From Chitinophagales bacterium (GTDB lineage Bacteria; Bacteroidota; Bacteroidia; Chitinophagales; UBA2359), in contig JAWKLZ010000001.1 of assembly GCA_041392475.1 (NCBI GenBank), positions 3,534,001-3,598,000 on the forward strand: a stretch of DNA of 64,000 bases, read 5' to 3'. Under the pieces are notes generated by a model. The model saw only the letters and a program-made list of their open reading frames with translations. It had not been told where the DNA came from and did no database searches. Positions 1 to 8,020 of this stretch are shown in pieces. The translations under genes and the position numbers were made by a program. The stretch's first letter is position 1. The number at the start of each line of letters is the position of its first letter.

Positions 1-223
1 TATAATTTCTGTTAGTGTAATTTTCTAACCATGTATATGCTTTAAAAGAGTTGTTAATATTAGTGATTTGGTATTCGGACTTATCCATAGATTCTGTCAT
101 TCCTAAAAAAGTCTGCGGATTGTTGATTCCAACAAACAAGATATCTTCCGCCTCACTCTCCACTCTTGGATTAACCACACCTTTTTTGGCTGCTTTTCGA
201 TAAATAATATTCAAATTACTCAT
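1..223 (-). CDS. Edge-truncated protein, function unknown (N-terminal part)
   Basis: An open minus-strand frame starts at ATG 221-223 and runs off the left edge, so about 74 residues are visible (begins MSNLNIIYRKAAKKG). It overlaps the end of the upstream response-regulator gene by 8 bp, which suggests co-transcription and translational coupling. A central hydrophobic stretch (ILFVGINN) could be the first strand of a receiver-like or Rossmann-like fold. No family can be named from this fragment. An enzyme with an N-terminal receiver-like domain is one possibility, but that is a guess. Confidence 0.55.
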   Translation of the reverse strand, partial: MSNLNIIYRKAAKKGVVNPRVESEAEDILFVGINNPQTFLGMTESMDKSEYQITNINNSFKAYTWLENYTNRNY

Positions 224-611
224 AGTGTAATGGTTTTAAAAGGGTCAAAACATTTTCGATTTTCTCAAACAACTCGTTTGGTTTGAAAGGTTTGCGTACA
301 AAATCATTTGTACCCAGTTCGTAAAGTCTTCTCATCATTTTTTCCCGTTCAATTCCCGATACAACTATCACAGGAATATCTCTATAGAATCCGCTAGTGC
401 GGATATTCTGCAAAAATTCAGGGCCATTCAAGCGGGGCATATTTACATCTAGTAAAATCACATCAGGAATGTTTCCTTTACCTAACCATGCCATAGCTTC
501 TAATCCATTGTTTTGTGTAGCAATGTCATATTTTTGACTTAGCAGACACCCCAAAAGCATACGGGTACTTTGATCATCGTCTATGATGAGCACCTGTTTT
601 TTATTTTTCAT
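216..611 (-). CDS. Single-domain response regulator (CheY-like receiver)
   Basis: A stand-alone receiver domain of about 131 residues. It has the acidic pocket near residues 12-14 (IDDD), a phospho-acceptor Asp in VILLDVNMP (about residue 55-56), the switch Ser in VIVVSG and the conserved Lys in VRKPFKP. There is no output domain, so it must act by protein-protein contact or as a phosphorelay shuttle. A GTG lies one codon upstream, but the ATG at 609-611 is the simpler start. Its last codons overlap the start of the next gene at the window edge, which is its likely partner. Confidence 0.9.
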   Translation of the reverse strand: MKNKKQVLIIDDDQSTRMLLGCLLSQKYDIATQNNGLEAMAWLGKGNIPDVILLDVNMPRLNGPEFLQNIRTSGFYRDIPVIVVSGIEREKMMRRLYELGTNDFVRKPFKPNELFEKIENVLTLLKPLHYE

Positions 612-1302
612 CACTCGTAGTATTTAAAATAAAAAATAGTATAAACTACTAATTGAAAGGGTGTTCTGTATTGGATATTTGGGTGGGATACATCATTGAA
701 AATACTACATACAAAAAGTACTGAGTAAGGTGTGAATTATTTATTGAATGGAAAATATTCACTTCAATCCTTAAGCTATTCTTCTATTTGGAAAGTTCCA
801 ATGATTCATACAATCGATGATGCTTACTGCAAAAACTTTTCCAAATTTTCGATTTTTACATTTTTATTACATTTTTTTTGAAACTTATTTCAAATAATGC
901 CGTAGCCTCAATTGAATTGCAAAATACTACTTTCATGACAATTTAATGACATTTGAAATAAAATCTACTTCAATCTTGCCTACACCTATTCCATTTTGTG
1001 TGAAAATTTTGAAGCATAAAAGCCAAATTGTCAATAGCATAAATGATTAGAAAGGAAAATACATTTTTGGACTAAGTAGCGTCAAAGGTGAGCAATTATC
1101 ATTCAATTACTGGCATTAAAAAATGCCCTTATATATGAATTTACATAAATTGAGTGTCCAATAAATTAAACACAATGTATAGATAAGAAAAATAAAAAAG
1201 ATGGTGTATTCGATTTCGGAAGTTTGCAGCCTCATAAATGACCCAATCCGAAAGTAAAACTTCTGAAGTTTTGCTGCTGCTCCACATCAAAAGTTGGAGA
1301 AT
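612..1302. other. AT-rich intergenic region, no gene seen
   Basis: About 690 bp separate the response regulator from lipA. I see no credible coding frame. It holds a short hairpin (GGCATT/AATGCC, 1112-1127) and a palindrome AAAACTTC-T-GAAGTTTT at 1256-1272, which lies just downstream of lipA on the minus strand. That palindrome could be a weak terminator, although no clear U-tract follows it. Confidence 0.4.
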
Positions 1303-2178
1303 CTATAACAAATGCCTCTCGGCATGGTAAGATGACCGAACCAATGGCCCACTTTCTACATATCGAAGCCCCATTCTCAAACCAGCTTCTTTGTATTTCG
1401 CAAAAATATCGGGATGCACAAATTCGGCAACTTCCAAATGATGTTTGGTCGGTTGTAGGTATTGACCAATCGTGACCACATCACAGCCATGATTTTTCAA
1501 GTCTTCTAATATTTGATACACTTCTTCTTCTTTTTCACCCAATCCCAACATAAAACCCGATTTGGTTCTCAACCCAAAATCCTTTGTCCGTTGGATTTGC
1601 TCCAAACTCCGCTGATACCTCGCTTGTGGACGCACCAAACGATAGAGTCGGCTCACCGTTTCCATATTGTGAGAAACCACCTCTGGACGGGTTTCCAATA
1701 CACGGTACAAATTGTCCCATTTGGCTTTGAAGTCGGGAATCAAGGTCTCCAAAGTAGTTGAAGGACTTTGACGGCGAATTTCATTGATTGTTTCTGCCCA
1801 AATCGTAGAACCGCCATCTTTGAGTTCATCTCGATTGACCGAGGTAATCACACAATGTTTGACCCCCATCAATCGCACTGCCTCTGCTACCCTGCGGGGT
1901 TCGTCTTCATCGTATTCGGGCGGACGACCCGTAGCGACTGCACAAAACGAACAAGAACGGGTACAGACATTTCCCAATATCATAAACGTAGCCGTACCTG
2001 CTCCCCAACATTCGCCCATATTTGGGCAGTTGCCGCTTTGACAAATCGTGTGCAGCTTGTGTTCATCCACAATCTTGCGAACATTCTTATAGCTTTGCCC
2101 AATGGGCAATTTGACTTTGAGCCAAGAGGGTTTTCTTTGACGTTCTGGTTTTTGGGAAATTACAGGTAGTTCTATCAT
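1303..2178 (-). CDS. lipA: Lipoyl synthase
   Basis: A radical-SAM enzyme that inserts two sulfurs into protein-bound octanoyl groups to make the lipoyl cofactor of 2-oxoacid dehydrogenases and the glycine cleavage system. The 291 residues match the family length. Both iron-sulfur cluster motifs are visible: the auxiliary-cluster cysteines at about 46, 51 and 57 (CQSGNCPNMGEC) and the radical-SAM CTRSCSFC at 72-79. The C-terminal RSSYHA supplies the conserved serine ligand. A -7 box lies about 30 bp upstream of the ATG. The lipoamide dehydrogenase gene lpdA at 10.5 kb is functionally related but not linked. Confidence 0.97.
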   Translation of the reverse strand: MIELPVISQKPERQRKPSWLKVKLPIGQSYKNVRKIVDEHKLHTICQSGNCPNMGECWGAGTATFMILGNVCTRSCSFCAVATGRPPEYDEDEPRRVAEAVRLMGVKHCVITSVNRDELKDGGSTIWAETINEIRRQSPSTTLETLIPDFKAKWDNLYRVLETRPEVVSHNMETVSRLYRLVRPQARYQRSLEQIQRTKDFGLRTKSGFMLGLGEKEEEVYQILEDLKNHGCDVVTIGQYLQPTKHHLEVAEFVHPDIFAKYKEAGLRMGLRYVESGPLVRSSYHAERHLL

Positions 2179-2207
2179 ATCGAATCGAAGACTTAAAACT
2201 AAAAATG

Positions 2208-2215
2208 CAAAGATA
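2208..2215 (-). promoter_or_regulatory. Putative Bacteroidota -7 box of lipA
   Basis: TATCTTTG on the minus strand fits the Bacteroidota TAnnTTTG consensus and lies about 30 bp before the lipA ATG. A consensus -33 TTTG at the expected distance is not obvious. Confidence 0.5.
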
Positions 2216-2291
2216 AATTATAATGCGGAAACAAGAGGGGAGAAATAAAGTTCTGTAAGCTTGTTTAGATACCTTTTGCTTTCTCCAATAC

Positions 2292-2520
2292 GGGTGCATC
2301 CCAAATTGTCGTAAGGTGGTGTCGGTACGCTGTACCTTTTATTGACTCCTTCAATAATGTCTTACAAACAGAGTCGGAGCTACGCTCCTAAGAAATTGCG
2401 TATCAGGAGCGTAGCTCCGACCCCGTTTGTAGAGTGTGGAAGATAAAATGTTTTGAGGTGCGTAGCATCGTCACCAGTTGTCAAATAATTTTTCAAAATA
2501 TGACAATTTGGGATGCACCC
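2292..2520. mobile_element. MITE-like element with 19-bp TIRs and 8-bp target duplication
   Basis: The element is bounded by a perfect 19-bp inverted repeat: GGGTGCATCCCAAATTGTC at 2292-2310, and its reverse complement at 2502-2520. It is flanked by an exact 8-bp direct repeat TCCAATAC (2284-2291 and 2521-2528). Inside is a perfect 17-bp inverted repeat (2373-2389 with 2405-2421), and the arms between are imperfectly complementary, so the whole element folds as one long palindrome. It encodes no protein. Length, TIRs and target duplication are those of a non-autonomous transposon moved in trans. The TIR sequence does not match the ends of the IS at 12.05-13.43 kb. Confidence 0.85.
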
Positions 2521-2759
2521 TCCAATACTTTTCTTCCTTTTTTCGCCTATTTTTTATATAGAAAAATAACAATTCTTCCTTTATACCTAATTAACAGGCA
2601 TTAAAAAATTCAATTTACAAAAATAAATATGCGAAACAAGTTATTTAATTATCATTTTTTTATAAATATGCAAAAAAATAATTTCTGATTATCAGAATAA
2701 TTCACAAAAAAATAAGTTATATTCGTAATAAACAACTTAACTTCTAAAACTTAATTCAG

Positions 2760-3269
2760 ATGATCAATTTTGGACAACCAGGTTTCAGAACAGTTCTTGG
2801 CTTTCAGGAATACGAGGTAGAAACGAATGAGAAAGGAACACTTTGGCAAATCATGTTGGACGACAATGATACCTGGAATTATTTCACCTCCGAGAATACA
2901 CCAAACTTGAAGCGAATAGGGTTGGCAAGTCAAGGGGCTATGCACAATGGAGGGGCAGTAGAGGAAGGCTCTCTACACTTTGAATTTGGCTACTATTTGG
3001 CAGCTAACAACAATGAGGACAATTTTATTAAGGTGAATTCTTATATACCTGAAGACGGCGATACTACCAAACCTAAGATGTTTAATTTGGTAAGCGACTT
3101 ATACAACACATCCAACGACAGAAAGCCCAAAAAAGGAGACATCCTCTTCAATAGTGACCCTAATCCTGGAGAATACAGCGGGTGGATTTGTGTAAGGGAT
3201 TATGTAGTTAATCCCGTACCTCCAGATACACGAGAAGAATGGATGCCATTTGGGCTTATAGAATCCTAA
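2760..3269 (+). CDS. Unknown protein with tail-spike-like C-terminal segment
   Basis: A 169-residue protein with no signal peptide or membrane segment. It is rich in Asn, Asp and aromatic residues, and reads as beta-structured. The C-terminal 45 residues (GDILFNSDPNPGEYSGWICV then WMPFGLIES) resemble the short domain that often closes phage tail-spike or fibre proteins and related surface glycan-binding proteins; that likeness is from memory, not a search. The gene lies 18 bp upstream of a secreted T9SS protein in the same orientation and may share its transcript. An extremely AT-rich leader precedes it. Function unknown. Confidence 0.7.
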   Translation: MINFGQPGFRTVLGFQEYEVETNEKGTLWQIMLDDNDTWNYFTSENTPNLKRIGLASQGAMHNGGAVEEGSLHFEFGYYLAANNNEDNFIKVNSYIPEDGDTTKPKMFNLVSDLYNTSNDRKPKKGDILFNSDPNPGEYSGWICVRDYVVNPVPPDTREEWMPFGLIES

Positions 3270-3287
3270 TCAAAAAATATCATCAAA

Positions 3288-4982
3288 ATGTTTAAATTAT
3301 ATATAATAATATTTCTATTATTTGCATTTAACTTTAAAATTCATGCTCAAGGATGGGTAAAAGTTTATGATATAGGGTGGTGGGGCGGTAATTTTTTCAG
3401 AGATTCGAGTAAAAATTTTATCATATATGCAGGTGGTCTAATAGTCAAAATTAATAATGAGGGTGAATTATTATGGGTTGAAGCCCCTAGTAACTATCGT
3501 TCAAATAATTTTTATTACACTCCCAATAACGAATCCCTCCTCCTCCAAACCAATCTATCCGATTTTCCTAAAAAAGCGGCTGTTACACTTTTGGATACAG
3601 ATAAAGAAATACAATGGGAATATCAATTGTTGGATTTTCCCTTCCATGAAAATTCTCAGTTTTCCCAAAGCCATGCCCGAGATGCAGTACAGAACGAAGA
3701 AGGAGACTATTTTGTTTTTGGAGATAGTTTTGAACACGCTACACTAAGCCCCGTTGAAGGCTATGATTTCCATGTTCCTTTTTTGATCAAACTAAATGCA
3801 CAGGGTGAACGACAGTGGCTTCATACCTACTGCAATACCCTTCCTCCTTTGGATTACGGTATGCAGAAAAGTTTTGCGATTGAAAACAGTGGAGATGGGG
3901 GTTTTGTCTTGATGACCATTGTAGATGACGGTTCTGCCACTCAATATCAATACCCTGGATTTACCAAGGTCAATTCGGCAGGAGAAATGCTTTGGAAACA
4001 ATATCTTTACTACAAACTAATTATCCCTCAATACAATGGTGTCGAGTACATTATACAATATCCATCTGACAATATGGTCATTACAGCAGCAGGAGAAATT
4101 GTCACTGCAGGAATGTCAAGACCCAAAGGAGAATACATAGGGATTCCCTACTTAATGACCCTCAACCCTGACGGTTCTTTGCAGTCTTTTTTGCCTTTGG
4201 ATATTCCCTTCAATCAAGAATACCTTTACAATATTGAAATACAAGATATTCAACAATATGGAGAGAATTATGTCTTATTATACAATGGTAGAATAATAAA
4301 CAACCTAAGAATCATTGGACTAGCGGTGATAGATAAAATGGGGAATACATTGCTCAACAAGGTTTACGACAATATGAATACGACAATTACAGGCACGAGG
4401 GCAGAAAGCATTATGGTTTTAGAGGAAGGAGGTTTTGCTATTGTTGGAGGAGGATTAGACCTTACCCTTATCAAAACCGACAGCTTAGGAAACTGTTACC
4501 CCAACACCCAATTTGATGCTACCGATACAGGCTTGGGTTTGTACCAATTTGACAATCAATCCGAAAATGCCGATAGCTACTTTTGGGAATTTGGAGATAG
4601 CAGCACAGATACGACTGCAATGACTTTTCATCAATACCAAGCGATTGGAGTGTATGAAGTTTGTTTGACCGCCACCAACTTATGCGATTCCTTCAAAAAA
4701 TGCGAAAACATTGAAGTAGCAGAAGTTACCGACATTGAAGCCTACGAATGGGAACAGGGGCTTTTGGTCTATCCCAATCCTGTTCACAACACACCGCTAT
4801 TTGTGGACATTCCACAGATAAACGAACCGCCCACACTGACTTTATACAACAGTTTGGGGCAACAACTAAGCCTGCCACAATCCGCTAACGCGCTCGATAC
4901 AAGCGCATTGAAGGTAGGGGTGTATTATTTGCAGATTGAAGTAGGAAGAGAAACTACAGTGCGAAAAATTGTGGTGTATTAG
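3288..4982 (+). CDS. Secreted PKD-domain protein with T9SS type A sorting domain
   Basis: A 564-residue exported protein. Residues 1-20 form a signal peptide (MFKLYIIIFLLF...HAQ). The body, about 25-430, contains repeated SGEMLW/DGSLQ-like segments typical of a beta-propeller or delta-60-type surface protein. A PKD domain occupies roughly 435-490 (SYFWEFGDSSTDTTAMTFHQY...GVYEVCLTATNLC). The last 80 residues are a T9SS type A sorting domain (LLVYPNPVHN, LYNSLGQQL, GVYYLQIEVG, KIVVY). It should be exported by Sec, then secreted or surface-attached by the type IX system. The substrate is unknown. Confidence 0.88.
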   Translation: MFKLYIIIFLLFAFNFKIHAQGWVKVYDIGWWGGNFFRDSSKNFIIYAGGLIVKINNEGELLWVEAPSNYRSNNFYYTPNNESLLLQTNLSDFPKKAAVTLLDTDKEIQWEYQLLDFPFHENSQFSQSHARDAVQNEEGDYFVFGDSFEHATLSPVEGYDFHVPFLIKLNAQGERQWLHTYCNTLPPLDYGMQKSFAIENSGDGGFVLMTIVDDGSATQYQYPGFTKVNSAGEMLWKQYLYYKLIIPQYNGVEYIIQYPSDNMVITAAGEIVTAGMSRPKGEYIGIPYLMTLNPDGSLQSFLPLDIPFNQEYLYNIEIQDIQQYGENYVLLYNGRIINNLRIIGLAVIDKMGNTLLNKVYDNMNTTITGTRAESIMVLEEGGFAIVGGGLDLTLIKTDSLGNCYPNTQFDATDTGLGLYQFDNQSENADSYFWEFGDSSTDTTAMTFHQYQAIGVYEVCLTATNLCDSFKKCENIEVAEVTDIEAYEWEQGLLVYPNPVHNTPLFVDIPQINEPPTLTLYNSLGQQLSLPQSANALDTSALKVGVYYLQIEVGRETTVRKIVVY

Positions 4983-5017
4983 AGAAAACTATATTATTCA
5001 TTTTTACAAAAAAAAAA

Positions 5018-5053
5018 TCGCCCTTAGAAAATAATACTACTTTCTAAGGGCGA
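5018..5053 (-). terminator. Intrinsic terminator of the rpsF-rpsR-rplI operon
   Basis: A perfect 13-bp stem TCGCCCTTAGAAA / TTTCTAAGGGCGA with a 10-nt loop. On the minus strand it is followed by a run of about ten T, so it ends the ribosomal operon. It may also stop transcripts from the T9SS gene on the plus strand. Confidence 0.85.
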
Positions 5054-5122
5054 ATCTATATAAATGAACAAGCATTGAAGGAATGATTTTGCAGACGAAT
5101 CTACCATCATTCTATCACCTTG

Positions 5123-5569
5123 CTATTCAGATACAACTTCAAATTCAATATCGTATTTCGATTCTTGTCCAAAATCAATTGTTGCGGTGTAAGTTCCTAA
5201 GACCTTCACTTCTTCGGGGATAATGATTTTTCGGCGGTCAATCTCCACTCCAGTTTGTTTTTTGATGACCTCTGCCAATTGAAGGTTGGTGACACTACCA
5301 AAAATCTTATCCGTTGTACCTACTTTTGCACCTATCTTTAAGGTAGCTGCATTGATTTTGGCAACAACTTCTTCAATTTTGGCGAGCAATCTATCCTCTT
5401 TCATCTTGATTTGGCGAAGTCGCTCAGCAATCGTTGCTTTATTCGCACGATTCGCAACAATAGCCAATTTGTTGGGAAGCAGATAATTTCTACCATAACC
5501 ACCTTTCACCGTCAAGGTATCAAAACGATAACCCAATTTTTCTACGTCCTCTAATAAAATGATTTCCAT
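5123..5569 (-). CDS. rplI: 50S ribosomal protein bL9
   Basis: 148 residues, the normal length for bL9, a large-subunit protein at the base of the L1 stalk. The N-terminal domain contains the family signature KGGYGRNYLLPNKLA (residues 22-36). A long charged connecting helix follows (about 40-75, KATIAERLRQIKMKEDRL), then the C-terminal rRNA-binding domain. It is the last gene of the rpsF-rpsR-rplI cluster, 90 bp after rpsR, with a strong terminator just downstream. Confidence 0.97.
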   Translation of the reverse strand: MEIILLEDVEKLGYRFDTLTVKGGYGRNYLLPNKLAIVANRANKATIAERLRQIKMKEDRLLAKIEEVVAKINAATLKIGAKVGTTDKIFGSVTNLQLAEVIKKQTGVEIDRRKIIIPEEVKVLGTYTATIDFGQESKYDIEFEVVSE

Positions 5570-5659
5570 GGTATATTACAGACTTTATAAAATTTATTTC
5601 AAAAATACATATATTCTCCAACCGAATCCAATTGAAGAAACCAATTATTGATTACCAAC

Positions 5660-5944
5660 CTACTTCATTAAGTCGGTTACATAAGGTAAGATAGCAATGT
5701 GTCTTGCTCTTTTGACCGCTTGCGCCACTCTTCTTTGGAATTTCAAGGAATTACCTGTCAATCGTCTTGGTAAAATTTTACCTTGCTCGTTCAAGAATTT
5801 CTTCAAAAACTCAGGGTCTTTGTAATCAATGTATTGAATCCCGCTTTTTTTGAAGCGACAATATTTCTTTTGACTTTGACCAATTTTAGGAGAAGTTAAA
5901 AATCGAACTTCTTGATTTGCGTTTCTTGGTTTTCTAGATGCCAT
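5660..5944 (-). CDS. rpsR: 30S ribosomal protein bS18
   Basis: 94 residues. The bS18 core is clear: KYCRFKKSGIQYIDYKDPEFLKKFLNEQGKILPRRLTG, then a basic C-terminal part (FQRRVAQAVKRARHIAILPYV). The protein pairs with bS6 on the 30S platform, and their adjacent genes fit that. The N-terminal basic extension of about 20 residues is usual in Bacteroidota. Confidence 0.97.
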   Translation of the reverse strand: MASRKPRNANQEVRFLTSPKIGQSQKKYCRFKKSGIQYIDYKDPEFLKKFLNEQGKILPRRLTGNSLKFQRRVAQAVKRARHIAILPYVTDLMK

Positions 5945-6041
5945 ATTTTATAGTAACTCTACTTTTTAGGCTGCTAATTTTAGCTGGCTGGCTTTTCACC
6001 AATGGATAAATGCCAAAATTAGGTTGCCTTGCTTTTGAATC

Positions 6042-6437
6042 TTAATTGTTTTCAACTTTTTTGTCCTCTGATCTTTTTTCATCAGGTCTTTTCTTTCTGT
6101 TGCGTCCCACCAATCCTTGACGTTTCTTTTCGTTGTACTCTTTGGCATATTTATCCAATCGAGTCGTCAAAAACCGAAGCACACGCTCATCTCTTTTGAG
6201 TTGTAATTCCATTTTAGCCACGATTTCTGTGTCTGCTATGTACTCTACAACCATATATACCCCAGTCGTTTTTTTCTTAATAGGGTATGCCAATTGTTTT
6301 AAACCCCAAAAATCTTTCTCAACGATTTCGGCACCATAAGTAGTTAACAACTCTACATAAGCGTTTGCCAACTCTTTTTGCTCTGCATCTTTCAGCACGG
6401 GGGTAATAACGACTACCAATTCATAATTTCTGACCAT
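6042..6437 (-). CDS. rpsF: 30S ribosomal protein bS6
   Basis: 131 residues. It starts MVRNYELVVVITPVL and contains the core strands GLKQLAYPIKKKTTGVYMVVEY and a KRDERVLRFLTTRL-like segment. The C-terminal 30 residues form a highly charged Lys/Arg/Glu tail, as is common in this phylum. First gene of the operon; a TATCTTTG -7 box lies 43 bp upstream on the minus strand. Confidence 0.97.
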   Translation of the reverse strand: MVRNYELVVVITPVLKDAEQKELANAYVELLTTYGAEIVEKDFWGLKQLAYPIKKKTTGVYMVVEYIADTEIVAKMELQLKRDERVLRFLTTRLDKYAKEYNEKKRQGLVGRNRKKRPDEKRSEDKKVENN

Positions 6438-6479
6438 TACTTCAATTCTTCATTTTGAATCATATAGAAAAAGCGAGCG

Positions 6480-6547
6480 CAAAGATAGGAATTTTATCTT
6501 ATTTTCACACCCTCGATTTATTTTTTTATGACAAGCCACTATCTTTG
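6480..6547. promoter_or_regulatory. Divergent promoter region between rpsF and the ABC permease
   Basis: Two outward-facing TATCTTTG boxes sit in this gap. One is on the minus strand (6487 to 6480) for the ribosomal operon, the other on the plus strand (6540-6547) for the permease. The plus-strand box has TTTA at 6517-6520, 19 bp upstream, close to the Bacteroidota TTTG-N19-TAnnTTTG promoter. Confidence 0.6.
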
Positions 6548-6615
6548 TGTCTATTCAAAACCCAAAGATACCCACTTTCATGAATCTAAATCCCATTCAA
6601 TAAATCAACATACAG

Positions 6616-7854
6616 ATGACTCTACGTGACAATATAGCCTTAGCACTCACTTCCATCAAAGGAAATTTTCTCAGAACAGTCCTTACTTTTCTGATTATTG
6701 CCTTCGGAATCATGGCTTTAGTAGGCATACTCACCGCTGCTGACGGTATCAAAGCCTCTCTTCAATCCAATTTTGCAACAATGGGAGCCAACAACTTTAC
6801 TATCCGCAAAAAAGGGGGCGGCATTCATGTGGGCAGAAGAGGAAGGGCGGCAAAAAAAAATTACAAAGATTTTGAACTCGATCAAGCTCTCGACTTCAAA
6901 GAACGCTACACCTACCCTGCTGCCATTTCCATCTCCAATGTGGTCAGCTATGGCAGTACGCTCAAATATGAATCTGAAAAAACAAACCCAACGATTCAAT
7001 TGATTGGAGGGGACGAAAACTACCTAACAGTCAGTGGATATGACATTGAAGTAGGGCGCAATTTTTCGGAAATGGACGCAGGAAGCGGCAGAAGTGTTGT
7101 TTTGCTCGGAAACGATGTTGCCAAAAAATTGTTTAAAACAACAGAAAAGGCTGTGGATGAAATTGTGTCTGTAAACAACAGAAAATACAAGGTCGTAGGC
7201 GTATTGGCTCCAAAAGGTTCGAGCAGCATTTTTAGTAGCGACAATGTGGCAATTATACCACTGCTCAATGCAAGGGCAGTCTATGGATCAGATAGCAAAA
7301 GTTATGCAGTGACGATTTCGGTCAATGATACCTATGGTTTAGATGCAGCTGTTTCGGAAGCAACTGGATTGATGCGAACGATTCGCAAACTTCGCTTCAA
7401 TGAAGAAGACGATTTTGACATTTCCAAAAGCGATATGCTATCAAATATGTTGGTCGAACAATCGAGTTATGTTACCGCTGCTGCAACCATGATAGGATTC
7501 ATCACCTTATTGGGAGGTGCTATTGGATTGATGAACATCATGTTGGTTTCGGTCACAGAGCGTACCCGTGAAATTGGCATCAGCAAAGCCGTTGGCGCAA
7601 AACGCAGCACCATTCTTGCCCAGTTCCTCGTGGAAGCCATCACCATCTGCCAAATTGGTGGACTGTTGGGCATCGTTTTGGGCATTGCAGCAGGCAACGG
7701 AGTTTCGATGCTCTTAGGTGGACCGTTTATCATTCCGTGGAAATGGATCATTGGCGGGTTGGTACTCTGTGTAATTGTCGGTTTGGTATCGGGCATCTAT
7801 CCTGCAATGAAAGCATCGAAAGTAGATCCGATTGAATCGTTGAGGTATGAGTGA
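6616..7854 (+). CDS. MacB/FtsX-type ABC transporter permease
   Basis: 412 residues with the MacB permease layout. There is one N-terminal membrane helix (about 17-40, FLRTVLTFLIIAFGIMALVGIL), a large periplasmic MacB_PCD domain (about 45-275), and three C-terminal helices (about 290-315, 340-362, 373-395). The FtsX signature GAIGLMNIMLVSVTERTREIGISKAVGAKRS is present in sense though not quoted in full. Such permeases work with a cytoplasmic LolD/MacB-like ATPase in lipoprotein or export mechanotransmission. No ATPase gene is adjacent, so the partner must be elsewhere. Preceded by a good -7 box. Confidence 0.92.
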   Translation: MTLRDNIALALTSIKGNFLRTVLTFLIIAFGIMALVGILTAADGIKASLQSNFATMGANNFTIRKKGGGIHVGRRGRAAKKNYKDFELDQALDFKERYTYPAAISISNVVSYGSTLKYESEKTNPTIQLIGGDENYLTVSGYDIEVGRNFSEMDAGSGRSVVLLGNDVAKKLFKTTEKAVDEIVSVNNRKYKVVGVLAPKGSSSIFSSDNVAIIPLLNARAVYGSDSKSYAVTISVNDTYGLDAAVSEATGLMRTIRKLRFNEEDDFDISKSDMLSNMLVEQSSYVTAAATMIGFITLLGGAIGLMNIMLVSVTERTREIGISKAVGAKRSTILAQFLVEAITICQIGGLLGIVLGIAAGNGVSMLLGGPFIIPWKWIIGGLVLCVIVGLVSGIYPAMKASKVDPIESLRYE

Positions 7855-7872
7855 TAGTTGAGCGATAGCGAA

Positions 7873-7893
7873 ATCCCGATTTTTCATCGGGAT
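7873..7893 (+). terminator. Short hairpin after the permease gene
   Basis: ATCCCGAT / ATCGGGAT with a TTTTC loop, 19 bp after the permease stop. There is no U-tract, because the tandem repeat follows directly. A weak or accidental terminator. Confidence 0.35.
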
Positions 7894-7970
7894 TGAATGG
7901 TTGAATGGTTGAATGGTTGAATGGTTGAATGGTTGAATGGTTGAATGGTTGAATGGTTGAATGGTTGAAT
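7893..7970. repeat. 8-bp tandem repeat TTGAATGG, about 9.75 copies
   Basis: Nine perfect head-to-tail copies of TTGAATGG plus a partial TTGAAT, in the gap between the permease and the next gene. Perfect short repeats like this are prone to slipped-strand length change. The array lies about 50 bp before the next gene's start and could alter promoter spacing. Confidence 0.95.
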
Positions 7971-8020
7971 TAAGAAAACTATTTACATCGCCCCACAGTT
8001 CCACAATAAAACAATAAAAA

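Noticed and set aside
1513..2169. Several plus-strand open frames across the lipA region
   Set aside because: They are antisense to a clear lipA, have no recognisable domains and arise from its codon bias.
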